Shown: in pieces, positions 23,959 to 35,175 of the stretch
How positions within the stretch are numbered: position 1 is the first letter of the stretch
How the letters are laid out: each line of letters starts with the position of its first letter
From: Kwoniella bestiolae CBS 10118
Taxonomy: Eukaryota; Basidiomycota; Tremellomycetes; Tremellales; Cryptococcaceae
NCBI RefSeq assembly: GCF_000512585.2
Contig: NC_089245.1
Coordinates: 1,054,001 to 1,118,000 of the forward strand
Length of the DNA: 64,000 nucleotides
Direction of reading: 5' to 3'
Translations under genes and position numbers: made by a program
Notes under the pieces: generated by a model
What the model was told of the DNA's origin: nothing
The model's input: the letters and a program-made list of their open reading frames with translations, nothing else
Databases searched by the model: none

Positions 23959-25821
23959 CTATTGTCGATTCCCGTAAAAGGGTTGAGGAGACGCATTCAA
24001 GTTCTGCTTAGATAGATTACTAGCATAATCTAGATTCTCCACCGAACCTTCTTCGAACACGTGATTCTCTCGATTGACACCAGGTCGAGAATCTTTGGTT
24101 TGGTACGACTACGAGAGATAAAATTCGATAGACAAGTATGTGGCTGATTAGCAGGCGTCACGTAAACGGAAAGGTCAAAGATTACCTCGACGTAGGTCTG
24201 GGTGTCCACATGTACTGTAGCTTGTTGTAATCTCCCACTACCCAGATGATATGCGTTTGTGCTCTGTTGAATGTTAGCAATGCGTCTAAATATACGATTG
24301 ATTTTCCACGTACCGTTTGTTTCCCGTTACCACTACCTCCAATGGTACGATCCCTTTGCAGGTGTACTCGAGTATTCAACGTTGCCAGATAGCCCACCGT
24401 GTAGCCCTTGGGTATCATGACGCTGCAACCCGCATGGATTAACAATCCGTCATACAAAGTCACATAGTCGCCATCCACAACTTACTCGAAGAACAAACCC
24501 ATCGTGGAAGCAGGGAAAATTGAAAATTCAATGACGAAGCCGAGCATGCTGTGTTGCAAATTAGCCATCTCTTCTAGTGATCTTTGTATGAAGAGTTTGC
24601 ACGTACATCAGGGTAGGTGCCAATTGAGTTTCCAACGTGATACTTGATTACAAGACACAAGCATCGTCAGCATCGACACGACATCAAGTAAATGCAATGA
24701 AGAACGGATGATACAGTATCAACGCACAGAAGGAGCTTCTTGACCAATGCATCATTATGCGACCAACCGGTTTTTGCTCTCCACAATCCCCAAGCCAAGG
24801 AAAGTGTAATCATTGCATCGGTTGCGAGTGTCAGACATTGCCATGCTCGAATTTGCATGAGAACGTCCTATGGAGGTACCTTGTGTCACCTTGTAACAAG
24901 CTTTGCGAGGGGGGAGGACGATTACAGAAAGAAAGTACTCACTCCTGCTTGAAGCTCTGAAGCTACATGTCCACAGGCGATCAATATGAAAACGAGGGCG
25001 ACAAATTCCCCTAAGCTACAGCACGAAAGGGATTCAGTGCTAAGTTCGGGGACGGGTCGAGAAATAAGGTGGAACACTCACACGAGGGCAACGAGAAGGA
25101 TAAGAAGAGGGATATTTCGATTATTCAACCTAAAAGACCTTTCGATGTAGAAGCTTTGTACAGCCGCGGACTATCGCAATTGGTATCAGTACTTTCCATC
25201 TTTCCTGATTGATTGGTGAGACAAAGACGATACGCACCATGCAGTATCCAACAGCCGGGAAAGCAGTAGCATAAGGCATCTCCAAGAAGACAGTGTAAGT
25301 CCCGAAGTCTGGTAAAAGAATGGAATTCCTTAGTTGATATTTTCCTGCTCAACAAACAGTAACGCAGACTCACTGTAGACAAAGCAATTCAGCATGTAAC
25401 TTATTATCATGCCTGACCATGCCGTCGACGCCAGCATGATATAGTACTATTCCCACCTCAGCTCCAGCAACTAGTTCAATCCAAAGCCTGATTTGTAGAT
25501 TGGGACAAATAACTCACTGTCAACCAGTTGATAGCCCGTCTTTCTCTTGGTCGACAGTACGCCCACCAACATTGGAATTGCTGTAGCATCACACCATACA
25601 GGATTATATCGAATATGGGGCTATATGATATCCGTAGCAGTACAGAAATCAACGACCCGATCTACGATATGCACATACACAATATCGCCAGTGGATAGGC
25701 ATGGGACAGCCACTCACCCAAGTAAAACAGGTCCAAGTTTGACTCCAAGAGAATCACCAAAGGCAGCCTGAGCAATTGCTTCGACTTGCTCGGCGGGCAT
25801 TCCAGTGATATCGAGCGACAT
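23959..25821 (-). CDS. Seven-helix DUF6534-like membrane protein, copy E
   Basis: Starts MSLDITGMPAEQVEAIAQAA and is open throughout when spliced in phase, to about 360 residues. Signatures: PIFDIILYGVMLQQFQCWW, AYCRPRERRAINWLT, YMLNCFVY, ERSFRLNNRNIPLLILL, RAWQCLTLATDAMIT, GLWRAKTGWSHNDALVKKLL, ITLETQLAPTLM, FSIFPASTMGLFFE and KGYTVGYLATLNTR. The tail carries GRLQQATVHVDTQTYVE and ends SVENLDYASNLSKQNLNASPQPF plus a few residues. Nearly identical over long stretches to copy F, so the pair results from a recent tandem duplication. A TATA element lies at 25907-25916. Function unknown. Confidence 0.82.
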
Positions 25822-25906
25822 GTTGATTGATCAGCTTGATCTTAGAAAGACGACTTTGGATGAGATGGAGGGATGCCAAGAGCTGAATCAATCGAATCAT
25901 GCCTCG

Positions 25907-25916
25907 CTATATATAG
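25907..25916 (-). promoter_or_regulatory. TATA box of copy E
   Basis: CTATATATAG, about 86 bp upstream of the ATG. Confidence 0.5.
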
Positions 25917-26493
25917 GTTGACCATGGCAAGGTGTGGTACATGCGGTATCTCCAAGTTGAGGAATTTACAATCGCAATCAAATTGAGTTCCTGAGCATAC
26001 GGCAACCCATGCTGGTGGTGTGCAGCCAGCCAGCCTGACTACCAGATCTCATGAGATCTGATCTGATCTATCTTTAGTTCCCTTGCAAACCAAAGGAATG
26101 AGCGAGGTGGGAAATATGCCCTTCTCGCCACCATCACGGCTCGTCCGGATTTGCTCGGACTAATGAGGGAATGATGCCTGCTTAGCTGAATGTGTGAAAT
26201 CGTGTATGGCCTCAAGCTATAACAGAGCGGTCTTGTCTTTGTGACTGATACGGAATAAAGTTCAAACTATACCTTACCATCAACTGATGGGCTTGCGCCC
26301 TGCACCCTGCTCTCAACCGAGCTCACCGCTCGGTGTGGATAGTAACTATTTGCGAGAGCAGAAAAACTCAGATGATCATCTAAAAAAGATCACTTGCTAT
26401 GATCCATTGCTGCATTGGAGCGACAGCGAGACTTCGAACAGCCAGAGATGATGATATAGGCAACAAAATTTCATTGCTCGGTAGTATTTCAGC

Positions 26494-26692
26494 TTTTTGA
26501 TGGTGGCGCCTCTAATCAGGTTCCATCAAAATACTTTAAATCTCTTCAACCCTATACTTCACTTAGCGTTTCGCATTGACTCCCAGATTCCACACAGATA
26601 CCATCTCCCCATCTTTCCGATGGATGTGATATCGACAAATGATCTGGATTGAGGATATTGGATGCGTGCCCCGTGCATGACTACTGTACAAC
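26494..26692 (-). promoter_or_regulatory. Conserved upstream blocks of copy E
   Basis: On the plus strand: TTTTTGATGGTGGCGCC at 26494, CACACAGATACCAT at 26591 and CTACTGTACAAC at 26681. The same three blocks occur in the same order upstream of copy F at 29343, 29439 and 29525. Distances to the ATG agree within about 15 bp (roughly 670, 770 and 860 bp here). They are either relics of the duplication or shared control elements. Confidence 0.6.
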
Positions 26693-26843
26693 CATCCTGG
26701 ACATCGATTAAAGTTAGAAATTTCCCTTGACTTTGCAGCATGTCTCTCTATGCATTCGCAGATGGTTGAATGAACATCGATATATATGAATGAACTATGA
26801 GGATGGTCAAATCTTAAGTTTCTATTGCGATTGATGAACATTA

Positions 26844-28655
26844 TCAATGTCGATTTCCTTCCAAAGGCATATTGAGGTTTTGCTTTGACAAGTTACTGGT
26901 ATAATCGAGATTTTCGACCGAACCATCTTCGAACATATTGTTGTCACGGACAACGCCAGGCGTCGGATTCTTGGCTTGATAGGACTTTCGAGGATCAATT
27001 GTCAACGCTGATGAATCGCATCGAACATAACATAGCTTTGCTAAAGCTTACCTCGACATAAGTTTGGGTGTCAACCTGCACAGTCGCTTGTTGCAATCTG
27101 CCACTTCCCAGATGGTATGCGTTTGTGCTCTGTCACGCATCGATCATCAATCAGCTCATCTGCACTTTCAGAACAATCTGCTGACCCACCGTCTGTTTAC
27201 CATTCCCACTACCACCTATTGTCCTGTCCTTTTGTAGGTGTAATCTAGCGTTCAAGGTTGCCAGGTAGCCTACAGTGTAGCCCTTGGGAATCATGACGCT
27301 GCAATTTAGAGGCATCAGTAGAAGCCAAAAAGTAGGAAGAACCGTATCAGGCGTACTCAAAGAACAATCCCATGGTAGAAGCTGGAAAAATCGAGAACTC
27401 GATGACGAAACCAAGCATACTGCGGTCAACACTCATAATCAGCAATTCTATGACGGACAGAGGACGGAGGATGTGCTTTGAAGGGAAGAATAGCATGTGG
27501 AATCTCGACGTACATCAAAGTAGGAGCCAACTGGGTTTCTAGCGTAATGCTTCACCCACATCCATCGACCACATCAGCGAAATCCAAGAATACAAGGTAT
27601 AGTGACAGAAATCACTCACAGAATCAGTCTCTTGACCAGTGCATCCGTGTGCGACCAGCCAGTCTTGGCTTTCCATAGACCCCAAGACAACGAAAGTGTG
27701 ATGATCGTATCAGTAGCCAGGGTTAAACATTGCCACGCTCGGATATACATGATTTGGTCCTGCAGATCGCGATGCAATAAACCACTCATCAGTTCAGGAT
27801 AGGTGTGTGGTGAGGTAAAAATGCACTCACTTCGGCTTGCAGTACGGATGCCACTCTTCCGCAGATTATGATCACGAAGACAATCGCAACGAACTCTCCA
27901 ATTCTGCAGTTGACACGATCGTCATGAGCGCGGTATAACTGTGAAATCAACCACCGCTCACTCACACGAGGGCGATCAAGAGGATAAGAAGAGGGATGTT
28001 TCGATTATTCAACCTGTAAGACCTCTCGATATAGAAACATTGAACGGCAGCCGACTATATAAGTTATACCATGTCAGCACATTGCGATTGGAATCTGCAG
28101 GAAAAGATTCGTGTGGGCCTTACCATGGTGTACCCGACAGACGGAAATGCAGTGGCGTAAGGCATCTTGATGAAAACGGAGAAGGTACCGAAATCTGCGA
28201 GAGCCAGATCATACATGATTAACTCTACCCGGCTAGGTTATTGTATGATGAAGGCAAACTCACTGTAAACAAAGCAGTTTAACATATAGGATATGATCAT
28301 GATGGACCACGCTGTTGACGCCAGCATGATGTAGTACTGATCGATCCCAATCCCTCATCAGCTTTATACTACTACAACAGCGAACCCAGACTCACGGTCA
28401 ACCAATTGATCGCCTTTCTCTCACTTGCACGACCGTATGCCCACCAACATTGGAATTGTTGTAACATCACCCCATAGAGGATGACGTCGAATATAGGTCT
28501 GTTGGCATTGATCATCAGTATCAGCGAGATTAGACAAGAGATTGTACGCACCCAAGTAAAACAGGTCCTAACTTGACTCCAATAGAGTCGCTAAAAGCAG
28601 CTTGAGTGATAGCTTCGACTTGCTCAGCGGGCATTCCAGTAATATCAAGCGACAT
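26844..28655 (-). CDS. Seven-helix DUF6534-like membrane protein, copy F
   Basis: Last copy of the array, twelve exons, about 360 residues, starting MSLDITGMPAEQVEAITQAA. Signatures in order: PIFDVILYGVMLQQFQCWW, AYGRASERKAINWLT, YMLNCFVY, PYATAFPSVGYTM, ERSYRLNNRNIPLLILL, RAWQCLTLATDTIIT, GLWKAKTGWSHTDALVKRLI, ITLETQLAPTLM, FSIFPASTMGLFFE and GYTVGYLATLNARLHLQ. The closing TLNAR motif and the TDALV..L..T.ET pattern are those of basidiomycete DUF6534 proteins. The tail carries GRLQQATVQVDTQTYVE and ends SVENLDYTSNLSKQNLNMP plus a few residues. Sister of copy E, including duplicated upstream DNA. A TATA box sits about 100 bp upstream. Receptor-like topology is inferred from hydrophobicity, and no role is known. 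Confidence 0.82.
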
Positions 28656-28756
28656 CTTGTTCGAGTAAGAGTAGCTTGTCAAACGAACAAGAGTACAGAT
28701 AGGTAGTTTTGGGAAAGTGAGATGTCCAGTACGAGATGCCAAGTTTGCTCCCCACT

Positions 28757-28766
28757 CTATTTATAG
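28757..28766 (-). promoter_or_regulatory. TATA box of copy F
   Basis: CTATAAATAG, about 102 bp upstream of the ATG. Confidence 0.55.
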
Positions 28767-29342
28767 GGAATTGATCTTGTCGAGGTTTTTGTCCAGGCAG
28801 GTTTTTCAATCGATATTTTTTAGCATGCGGTGGTCAATTTGACCGAGTATAACGGACTTGACGACCGACCCAAATTCACGGATCTCATCAGATCCCACCT
28901 TAATTATGATCCATCGATACTGGAAAGTAAGACTATGGCCTGCACCCTGATCTACCGTCGCTCCCTTTCTACAGTACGATCAGATTTCTTCGGACATAGA
29001 GGTTAAGGTTGATGTGATCATAGGGGTACTTTGACGCTCACTCTACACCTCACATTAAGTCCGAAATGCAATCTAAAACGACACTCAACCCTGTACCCAT
29101 CGATTAATGCGCTCGCCCTTTCCACGCTGGATCTTGAGGTTCCTCCATATTCCTGGGAGGCCTCTCATGAGAGGCCGAAAGGCTGGACAGTGAATCGTGA
29201 GTTGTATCAGAGCGTCAACCCTGCTATTTGGCAGAATTTGCGCCTTTACCCCGAAAGATGAATTGTAGTCGAGAACGGAGGAGCCTTGACATTCGGACAG
29301 AAGACAACAACCCTTTCTTCTCGGAATCGGAGCCCTTTTGCC

Positions 29343-29536
29343 TTTTGATGGTGGCGCCCATATCAGGTCCCATCACAATCTCTTGATTACTGCTGCGGTG
29401 CTACTTTAGCGTAACGCAATAACCCCGCCGACTAATACCACACAGATACCATTTTTTTGATTTCTGCGATTTTTGACTTACACTTATCTGGCACCGATCG
29501 ATCAGTGCATGGGTACTAGATGCGCTACTGTACAAC
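29343..29536 (-). promoter_or_regulatory. Conserved upstream blocks of copy F
   Basis: TTTTGATGGTGGCGCC at 29343, CACACAGATACCAT at 29439 and CTACTGTACAAC at 29525 match the three blocks upstream of copy E in order and spacing (about 690, 785 and 870 bp from the ATG). Confidence 0.6.
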
Positions 29537-29596
29537 TGAATTCCGAGGTCTAAGCTTGGTAAATTTAAGATTGTCACGATCGCACCATTCGTTCAA

Positions 29597-31341
29597 TCAC
29601 GTGGGTTTCCATCTCCCAAAGAATCTGCAGAGCAACAGCATAGGCATAAGCATTAAACCGAAAAGTATCAAAGTGAAAAACCTACCCGTGCCAAACTGCT
29701 TTTTCATCGCCCTGATATCCCTCTGATGCATCTGCTCGAAATGAATGTACAGGCATGATCCTACAACCCACCAAAGGTCAAATCAGGTCTCCTGCGAGAG
29801 AAAACTTGTTGGAGCGCAAAAAGTCAATGATACTCACAAGACATCACCCACGCGAAGTGGTTTATCAAGACCTGATGCTTGCTTGGGATGGAATCCATAT
29901 CGGATAAGGAGATAACGGAATACTGCGTCGGTACTGTACTCAAGTGGATCAGCATATGTCGCGTTATTAATTCGTCGTATTGAGCCATTACTTACAAAGC
30001 ACCTGGACCAGACCATTCCAACTACGTGGTACACGCAATTAGCACATGATACTCCTATCAATTTCAGTGATAGCTATCGACATAGACATTGGACCCACGA
30101 TATCCTGCTCATCCCCCACTTCCCAACCCCTTTCCTCGACCTCCCTCAACTCCCTAACCTTATCCAAAGCATGTCCAACCACATCCAAAAACACCGGATG
30201 ACCTTTCCTCGAAGCGATTGTCCATTGAACGACCTGAATACCCCTAACAAAAGTTTCCGCTCGCCAATCCGATCCAGAAGATGGCGAATCGTTCTCCAGA
30301 GCTATGATCAATGATGGCGAATCATCCGTATCTGGGATGTCTGGGTGAGACGAAGATAGAGATAATAGTTGGGGTAATGCTTCTAGTAATGGATTGGTCG
30401 ATCGATGATGGTCGGCGTTCTTGCCCCATTGCGAGACGGGTAGAACACATGCTGTATCGGTGTCGGTATATATCCCTCCGTTGAGGAGGAGGACCAGGTA
30501 TCTGGAAGAGCGTCTCGGTAAGCTGAGTACTTGTTGGGAAGTGTGGAAACAAGAGCAGGGAAGCATTATGGCGAAAGGCGAGGAGCGCTCGAGGATTTGA
30601 CTTGTCAAAGTCGATACAGGGGGAAGGGTCCCGGTTGAGGATCTGATGGAGAGCTCACCTAAATAAATCACTTCTCACCACTCCCCATTTACTCCTCTCC
30701 TTCAACCACCCCATCTCCCTCCCCAACCCACTAGAAGGGTACATCCCTTCAATCCATCCATCAATCTCATCGTCCTCCACAAACCTGACCGCATAATCTC
30801 CATTCTCTTTCGTCCAGCTATTGAATTGCTCAGGCAACTTATTGGGATCCTCGAGCGAAGTAGTATACACATTCTTCGGTATTCCCTGTTTCTCATCCGG
30901 CGAAGAGGGAGGTAAGAAGGATAGATACTTCATGATACCCTCCAAACCGTGCTTGTCCTCTACATGAAAGTACATTTCCCATATCCTACTCAGAGAAGAA
31001 CGATATCCTTCCAAACTCTCATACCGCACTTTGAACCCCAATTCATTCTTGTACCATTCCGAGTCGTACCCCCTCCCACTGGCTTCTATCGACCGCTGTA
31101 TAATGGAGACTACATCTCCGAGGTTGATATTGAGTTCTTGCAGGTTTTTTGCGATAGGTAAGATCGGTTCATCGGAGCAGGACGAAGGATCTTCTATCCC
31201 ACATACATCTTCTGAGAGGGTTGTCCGTGAGGTTGTGGGAGCGTACAAGGATGGTACCGTGTAGAGTAAGGTAGATAGCAGGAGGAGAAGTAGGATGGGC
31301 CGGAGGTATCGATTTTGATAGGGGAGTATGGACAGTGACAT
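29597..31341 (-). CDS. OCH1: Alpha-1,6-mannosyltransferase, OCH1 family
   Basis: Golgi type II membrane glycosyltransferase that starts outer-chain N-glycan mannosylation. From the ATG at 31341 a short cytosolic end (MSLSILPYQNRYLRP) is followed by a signal anchor (ILLLLLLSTLLYTV). A luminal domain follows with GIPKNVYTTS, then WGVVRSDLFRYLVLLLNGG and the donor-sugar site IYTDTDT (DxD) across a spliced junction. Downstream are DILEWSGPGAFTDAVFRYLL and GLDKPLRVGDVL. Another ATG at 31359 is possible. The end is uncertain. The last intron candidate (GTAGGT...TGCAG) is also open in frame. Read through, the protein ends FFGRWKPT at 29597. Spliced, it would end a few bases later in another frame, at 29593. 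OCH1 proteins usually end near an F-x-G-x-W motif, which favours read-through. HOC1-type is an alternative name. Confidence 0.82.
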
Positions 31342-31359
31342 TTTGGTGTTGAGAAACAT

Positions 31360-32870
31360 AGATCTATAACGATGGACACAAGACTGTAATGATTGGAAGA
31401 AGTACAACAAACCAACCGAAGTAAGCTGCTGTAGCAATTGATCCAACAGTAATGTATGGAATGTTAGTACCTGTATATTTGTAGCCCTGGGTGTATGTTG
31501 GACAGCGGAAGGTTCATGACTGCTTACTTACCTGACTCCTTCATATACAATACATTCTCGTTCTATATTGACTCGACCTCCGCAGCGCTCAGCACAGTCT
31601 TTTGTACAACAGCACAGTCCGACCAGATGAACAAGCTTTTGCGAGTTGTTGATATTGGTGTAGCCAGAAGATACGGGATATGCTTGTTACGAAGTGCTTG
31701 TAGAGACGTCAATCCCTAAACAAGCTTGAGCAGTACCACTGATTTTAATACAATCTTGAAATTGACATTATTGAGAAGTGAACGAGGTAGGGATACTGTC
31801 TGTTTGCATTATATACCAAGCAGATGTAACTTTCATTTCTACGCAGCAGCCATTCCACAGTCGTCATTTTTATTTTTACAGTACATTCCTCTTTGTACAG
31901 AACATTACGGTATCACATCCCAAAAAAACATTCCCGTCCGACCCGAAAGGACCACTGAAGATTTACGGTTAGTTACCTGATCAGGCACTTTTGTACCAGT
32001 GCCATTCCTTTCCATCTACCTGTGATATAAATCGGAAAAACATCGAGGTGACACTGGCGTTCACGGGTTTGGGTCATGCTTATTGTTCGACGAGAATGTA
32101 AAATATATGCTTGATGTTGTCGACCAGTTGTACCTGCGACGATATATAGCCAAGATTCATATATGCCTCGGTACGAAGCAGGCAGGCAAGCTGACCTTGT
32201 CTTCCTTGAGGGTTCAAGGCTCGTACAGTAGATGTATATCCCCAACGCGTTAAGGGGATATGAGTTCAGTGTATGATTGAGTATCTGTCGTGCGCTTACC
32301 TGATCCGTCTTTGAATCCTGAATCACAAAGCCCAAAACTTGTGATCACAACTTGGCCCGTCTTGGCTTTATCAAATGGAACATCTAATCGCTCTCAACAA
32401 ACCTCCTATCCGATCTTTTCTCCCTCTCGCTCTATCAACACTGAGACATGCAACGTTCGCATTATCTTCGAAATTCAAGGCACCTCGCAGACTCGACGGT
32501 AGCGTTTATGGGCATTCCCATACCATAAGAGCAAAGTGTATGACAGAATAGCCGAGGTGACTAAATTATCATTGTTTTTGCATGTTTGCATGAAATCAAT
32601 ATGAGCACTGAGACCTTCGTGTCAAACTCAATCGGTATCATCTGAACCGAAATCAACTCTTCTTCTGTCGAATATAAAAATGGATGGATGAATACTGTAA
32701 GCGGATAAAAGAAACGTGGTTCCATCACAGTCTGATCGCTCTCTAACTAAAGTAGCGACACAACGAAACGTATGATAATGGGTCAGAAACATATACCCCA
32801 AAAAGGCGCAAATGAACAGACACAAACATCTTCCTCTTCTGCTTCGTGATACTAACTCCTCGACGACAGC
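31360..32870. other. Intergenic region, about 1.5 kb
   Basis: Upstream of the mannosyltransferase and downstream of the 6-phosphogluconolactonase. It is AT-rich with only short frames that lack splice-compatible partners or domain signatures. I see no gene, tRNA or repeat that can be supported. Confidence 0.5.
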
Positions 32871-34115
32871 TTACTCATCCCCTTCGGCCGCTCTCCTCTC
32901 TGCTCTTCGCTTAGCAGCAGCCACAGCCTCCTCAGCTTCCTTCTCATTATCGATCCACCTGAATGCCGTAGGTGGATAGTTGGTTCGCGAGGCAGCTTGG
33001 GAATCGGCAAAGAAGAATACCAATCCGGGGGAGCTATATAGAAACCACAATGTTAGTAGACAGCGCAAATCAACCACTGCCTAAATCACTCACGCAGGTC
33101 GTACTCTAGAACAAGGTAATCCTTCCTCTGGTCTATCGAGAATGGCATGTAACATATCTGCTTTTTCGTTTCCTGATACGACGAATACCGCTCGATAACA
33201 ATGTGTAAGGACGGGAAGGCTAAGTCGAATAAGGGAAGTTAGGTCAGCATATCCCACGAAGTAACAGCTGCTATTCGCTGCTCTAATAGTGTCGGATGGC
33301 TCAAAAAGAAAGCCAACTCACGTCATGGTGATCCTTCTCTTTGGGCCTCTGGGCGCATCATCCAAATAAGCCACCCAAGCATCTCTCTCCGATAATAGCT
33401 CATGTCCAGGGAACAATGACGCAGTCTCTCCATCAGGTCCTATACCCAATAACATCAAGTCGAAAGTGGGATATCTGGCTGCATTGGATTTGGCGAAATG
33501 ATCGATCAGTTGTTTCTCGTACTGGTCTGCTAGTTCTTCGAGATCGTCCAAGAGGTTTGAGTCGACGGTATGGATATGATTGGGAGGTATGGGCACGTCG
33601 GAAAGGAAGGAAAGGATGTTGGAGTGATAGTTTGAGTCTTCCGACTCGAGGGGTACGGCAGCTTCGTCGCAGAAGAATACTTCCCTGTGAATTGTGCGTG
33701 ATCAGTCGATACAATATTGATGGAGGTGGTAAAGAGGTGTGACTGAACATATAGGCAGATAAAAAGAAGAAGGAAGAGGAACAAGATAGGCATGAAAAAT
33801 GATGTACCCACCACTTATCCCATTGTACGTTCTCCTGCCCGACCAACCCTTTCAAATTCGCAGCTAAACTTCCTCTGGACAAGGCGATGGTGAATTTACC
33901 TCTCTTCTCCACTGCATCTCGTTGAGCTTTGACCACAAAGTTGGCAAGGGAGTCTGATCACGAGGGGTGGGTCAGCGTTAGAGAGAGACGAACTTGTACC
34001 GTCCTAGAAATAGGTGATGTATAAGAAATACCAATAAAGATCAGAACTCACCTTGTAAGACGTCTACTTTGGGGAAAGAGTAGAACACGGGGGGAGCGGG
34101 TGGTGGAGGGGGCAT
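32871..34115 (-). CDS. SOL: 6-phosphogluconolactonase
   Basis: Second enzyme of the oxidative pentose phosphate pathway: hydrolyses 6-phosphogluconolactone to 6-phosphogluconate, helping NADPH supply in the cytosol. Five exons starting with a Pro-rich MPPPPPAPPVFYSFPK. Conserved family blocks in order are KFTIALSRGSLAANL (sugar-phosphate isomerase-like fold), WDKWEVFFCDEAAVPLE, DSNYHSN, the active-site loop DLMLLGIGPDGETASLFPGH, RRITMTLPVL and VVSGNEKADMLHAI. It ends SSPGLVFFFADSQAAS and a Lys/Arg/Ala/Glu helix. The second intron (about 33687-33811) is longer than usual at about 125 bp. The yeast family has four SOL members, and which one this matches is not decided. Confidence 0.9.
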
Positions 34116-34802
34116 CTTTGTATATGGTTTTATTCGTTTCCGCGTTGATGGATAGTTGGATGGTGTATCTCCGAAATAGTGTTACCTCGAATATTCCAAA
34201 ATCGCTATGATATCCAATCCAATCGCTCTCGCTTTGGAAGATATGATCCAGATAGAATGAGAGATTGAATGTTGTTATAGATGATCAATCTCCAAGGAAT
34301 GCCAGGTGATCAGCTGATATGACAAATGGCTGTAGTTGATTGATGAGTACAAGGAGGGGGGAAATAGAGTTGAGTATATATCGAGTTGATCAAAGGGGTA
34401 GCTGATTCTTTCCAAAGGAAGTGTGAGGGATGATTTGCTTTATATCCTTCAATGAGGTGTTGTAGGTATGAAGGTGGGAAGACGAGGAAAGAGGTTGTTG
34501 TTGTTGCTGATTGATGATACGCGACAAGAGAAAGGAAAGTGGTTATGGGTTATTCGGGAGGTCCGAGTGTTCAAGGAGGAAGCGGTGCAAGGTAAGGGTG
34601 GGTCGAGTCGGTTGAGTGATTCGATCAAATTTGTTTGGCTTAGAATTGATTATTCGCCTCAGTAAGGGTAATTCTGATGAGATATAATGTTGAGCTGTGA
34701 TGGACTGGCTGTTGTTATTGTGTATGTGTTATGGATATGGCTATGATTCAAGTCGAGTACGAGTACATATAAATAATGCAGAGTGAACAAGCAGTGAGTA
34801 CA

Positions 34803-34839
<37 letters not shown>

Positions 34840-35175
34840 TATGGGAATCAATCCCACTGCACCTGCACCTGGTAACAGAATGACGCACTAAGAAATGCTA
34901 ACGTGGGAATACAAATACGAATGTACTAGATTGTTTATTACTCGTTTGGGTAATTCCTCGCTCATTGTAGGTTAATCTGTTATTTTCGGAATCGTATTCG
35001 TCAACTTGGGCTGATAGAGTAAGACTTAGTCCGAAGATCTAAAGTTGAAATCGGTGACACTCCTATCCTACTGATAAATAGTAAATATATCGAGACATAC
35101 ACCTTCACATACCTTGAGCAAGTCTACACAAGCTTACTACTCACCCACCATATTACACACGAACAACAAGTCAAG
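34116..35175. other. Divergent intergenic region
   Basis: Upstream of the 6-phosphogluconolactonase and of the CBP4-like gene. It contains a CTA microsatellite at 34803-34839. No gene is called. Confidence 0.55.
34803..34839. repeat. ACT/CTA trinucleotide microsatellite
   Basis: About twelve perfect ACT units in the divergent promoter region. Confidence 0.9.

Larger units (their letters stand above)
25822..26843. other. Intergenic region between copies E and F
   Basis: Copy E upstream region and copy F 3' flank. It contains blocks that recur upstream of copy F at nearly the same distance from the ATG (see the conserved upstream blocks). No gene is called. Confidence 0.6.
28656..29596. other. 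Intergenic region upstream of copy F
   Basis: Copy F promoter and right edge of the array. The conserved blocks end at 29536, only about 60 bp from the 3' end of the mannosyltransferase gene, so the duplication edge abuts that gene. No gene is called. Confidence 0.6.

Noticed and set aside
26680..29540. Conserved blocks as ends of a transposable element
   Set aside because: They are direct, matched in distance to the starts of copies E and F, and have no inverted ends, target duplications or transposase. Tandem gene duplication explains them.
31495..32870. Several 60-120 codon frames that might hide a gene
   Set aside because: None links to others through consensus splice sites in phase, and none has a family motif. 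Left as intergenic.
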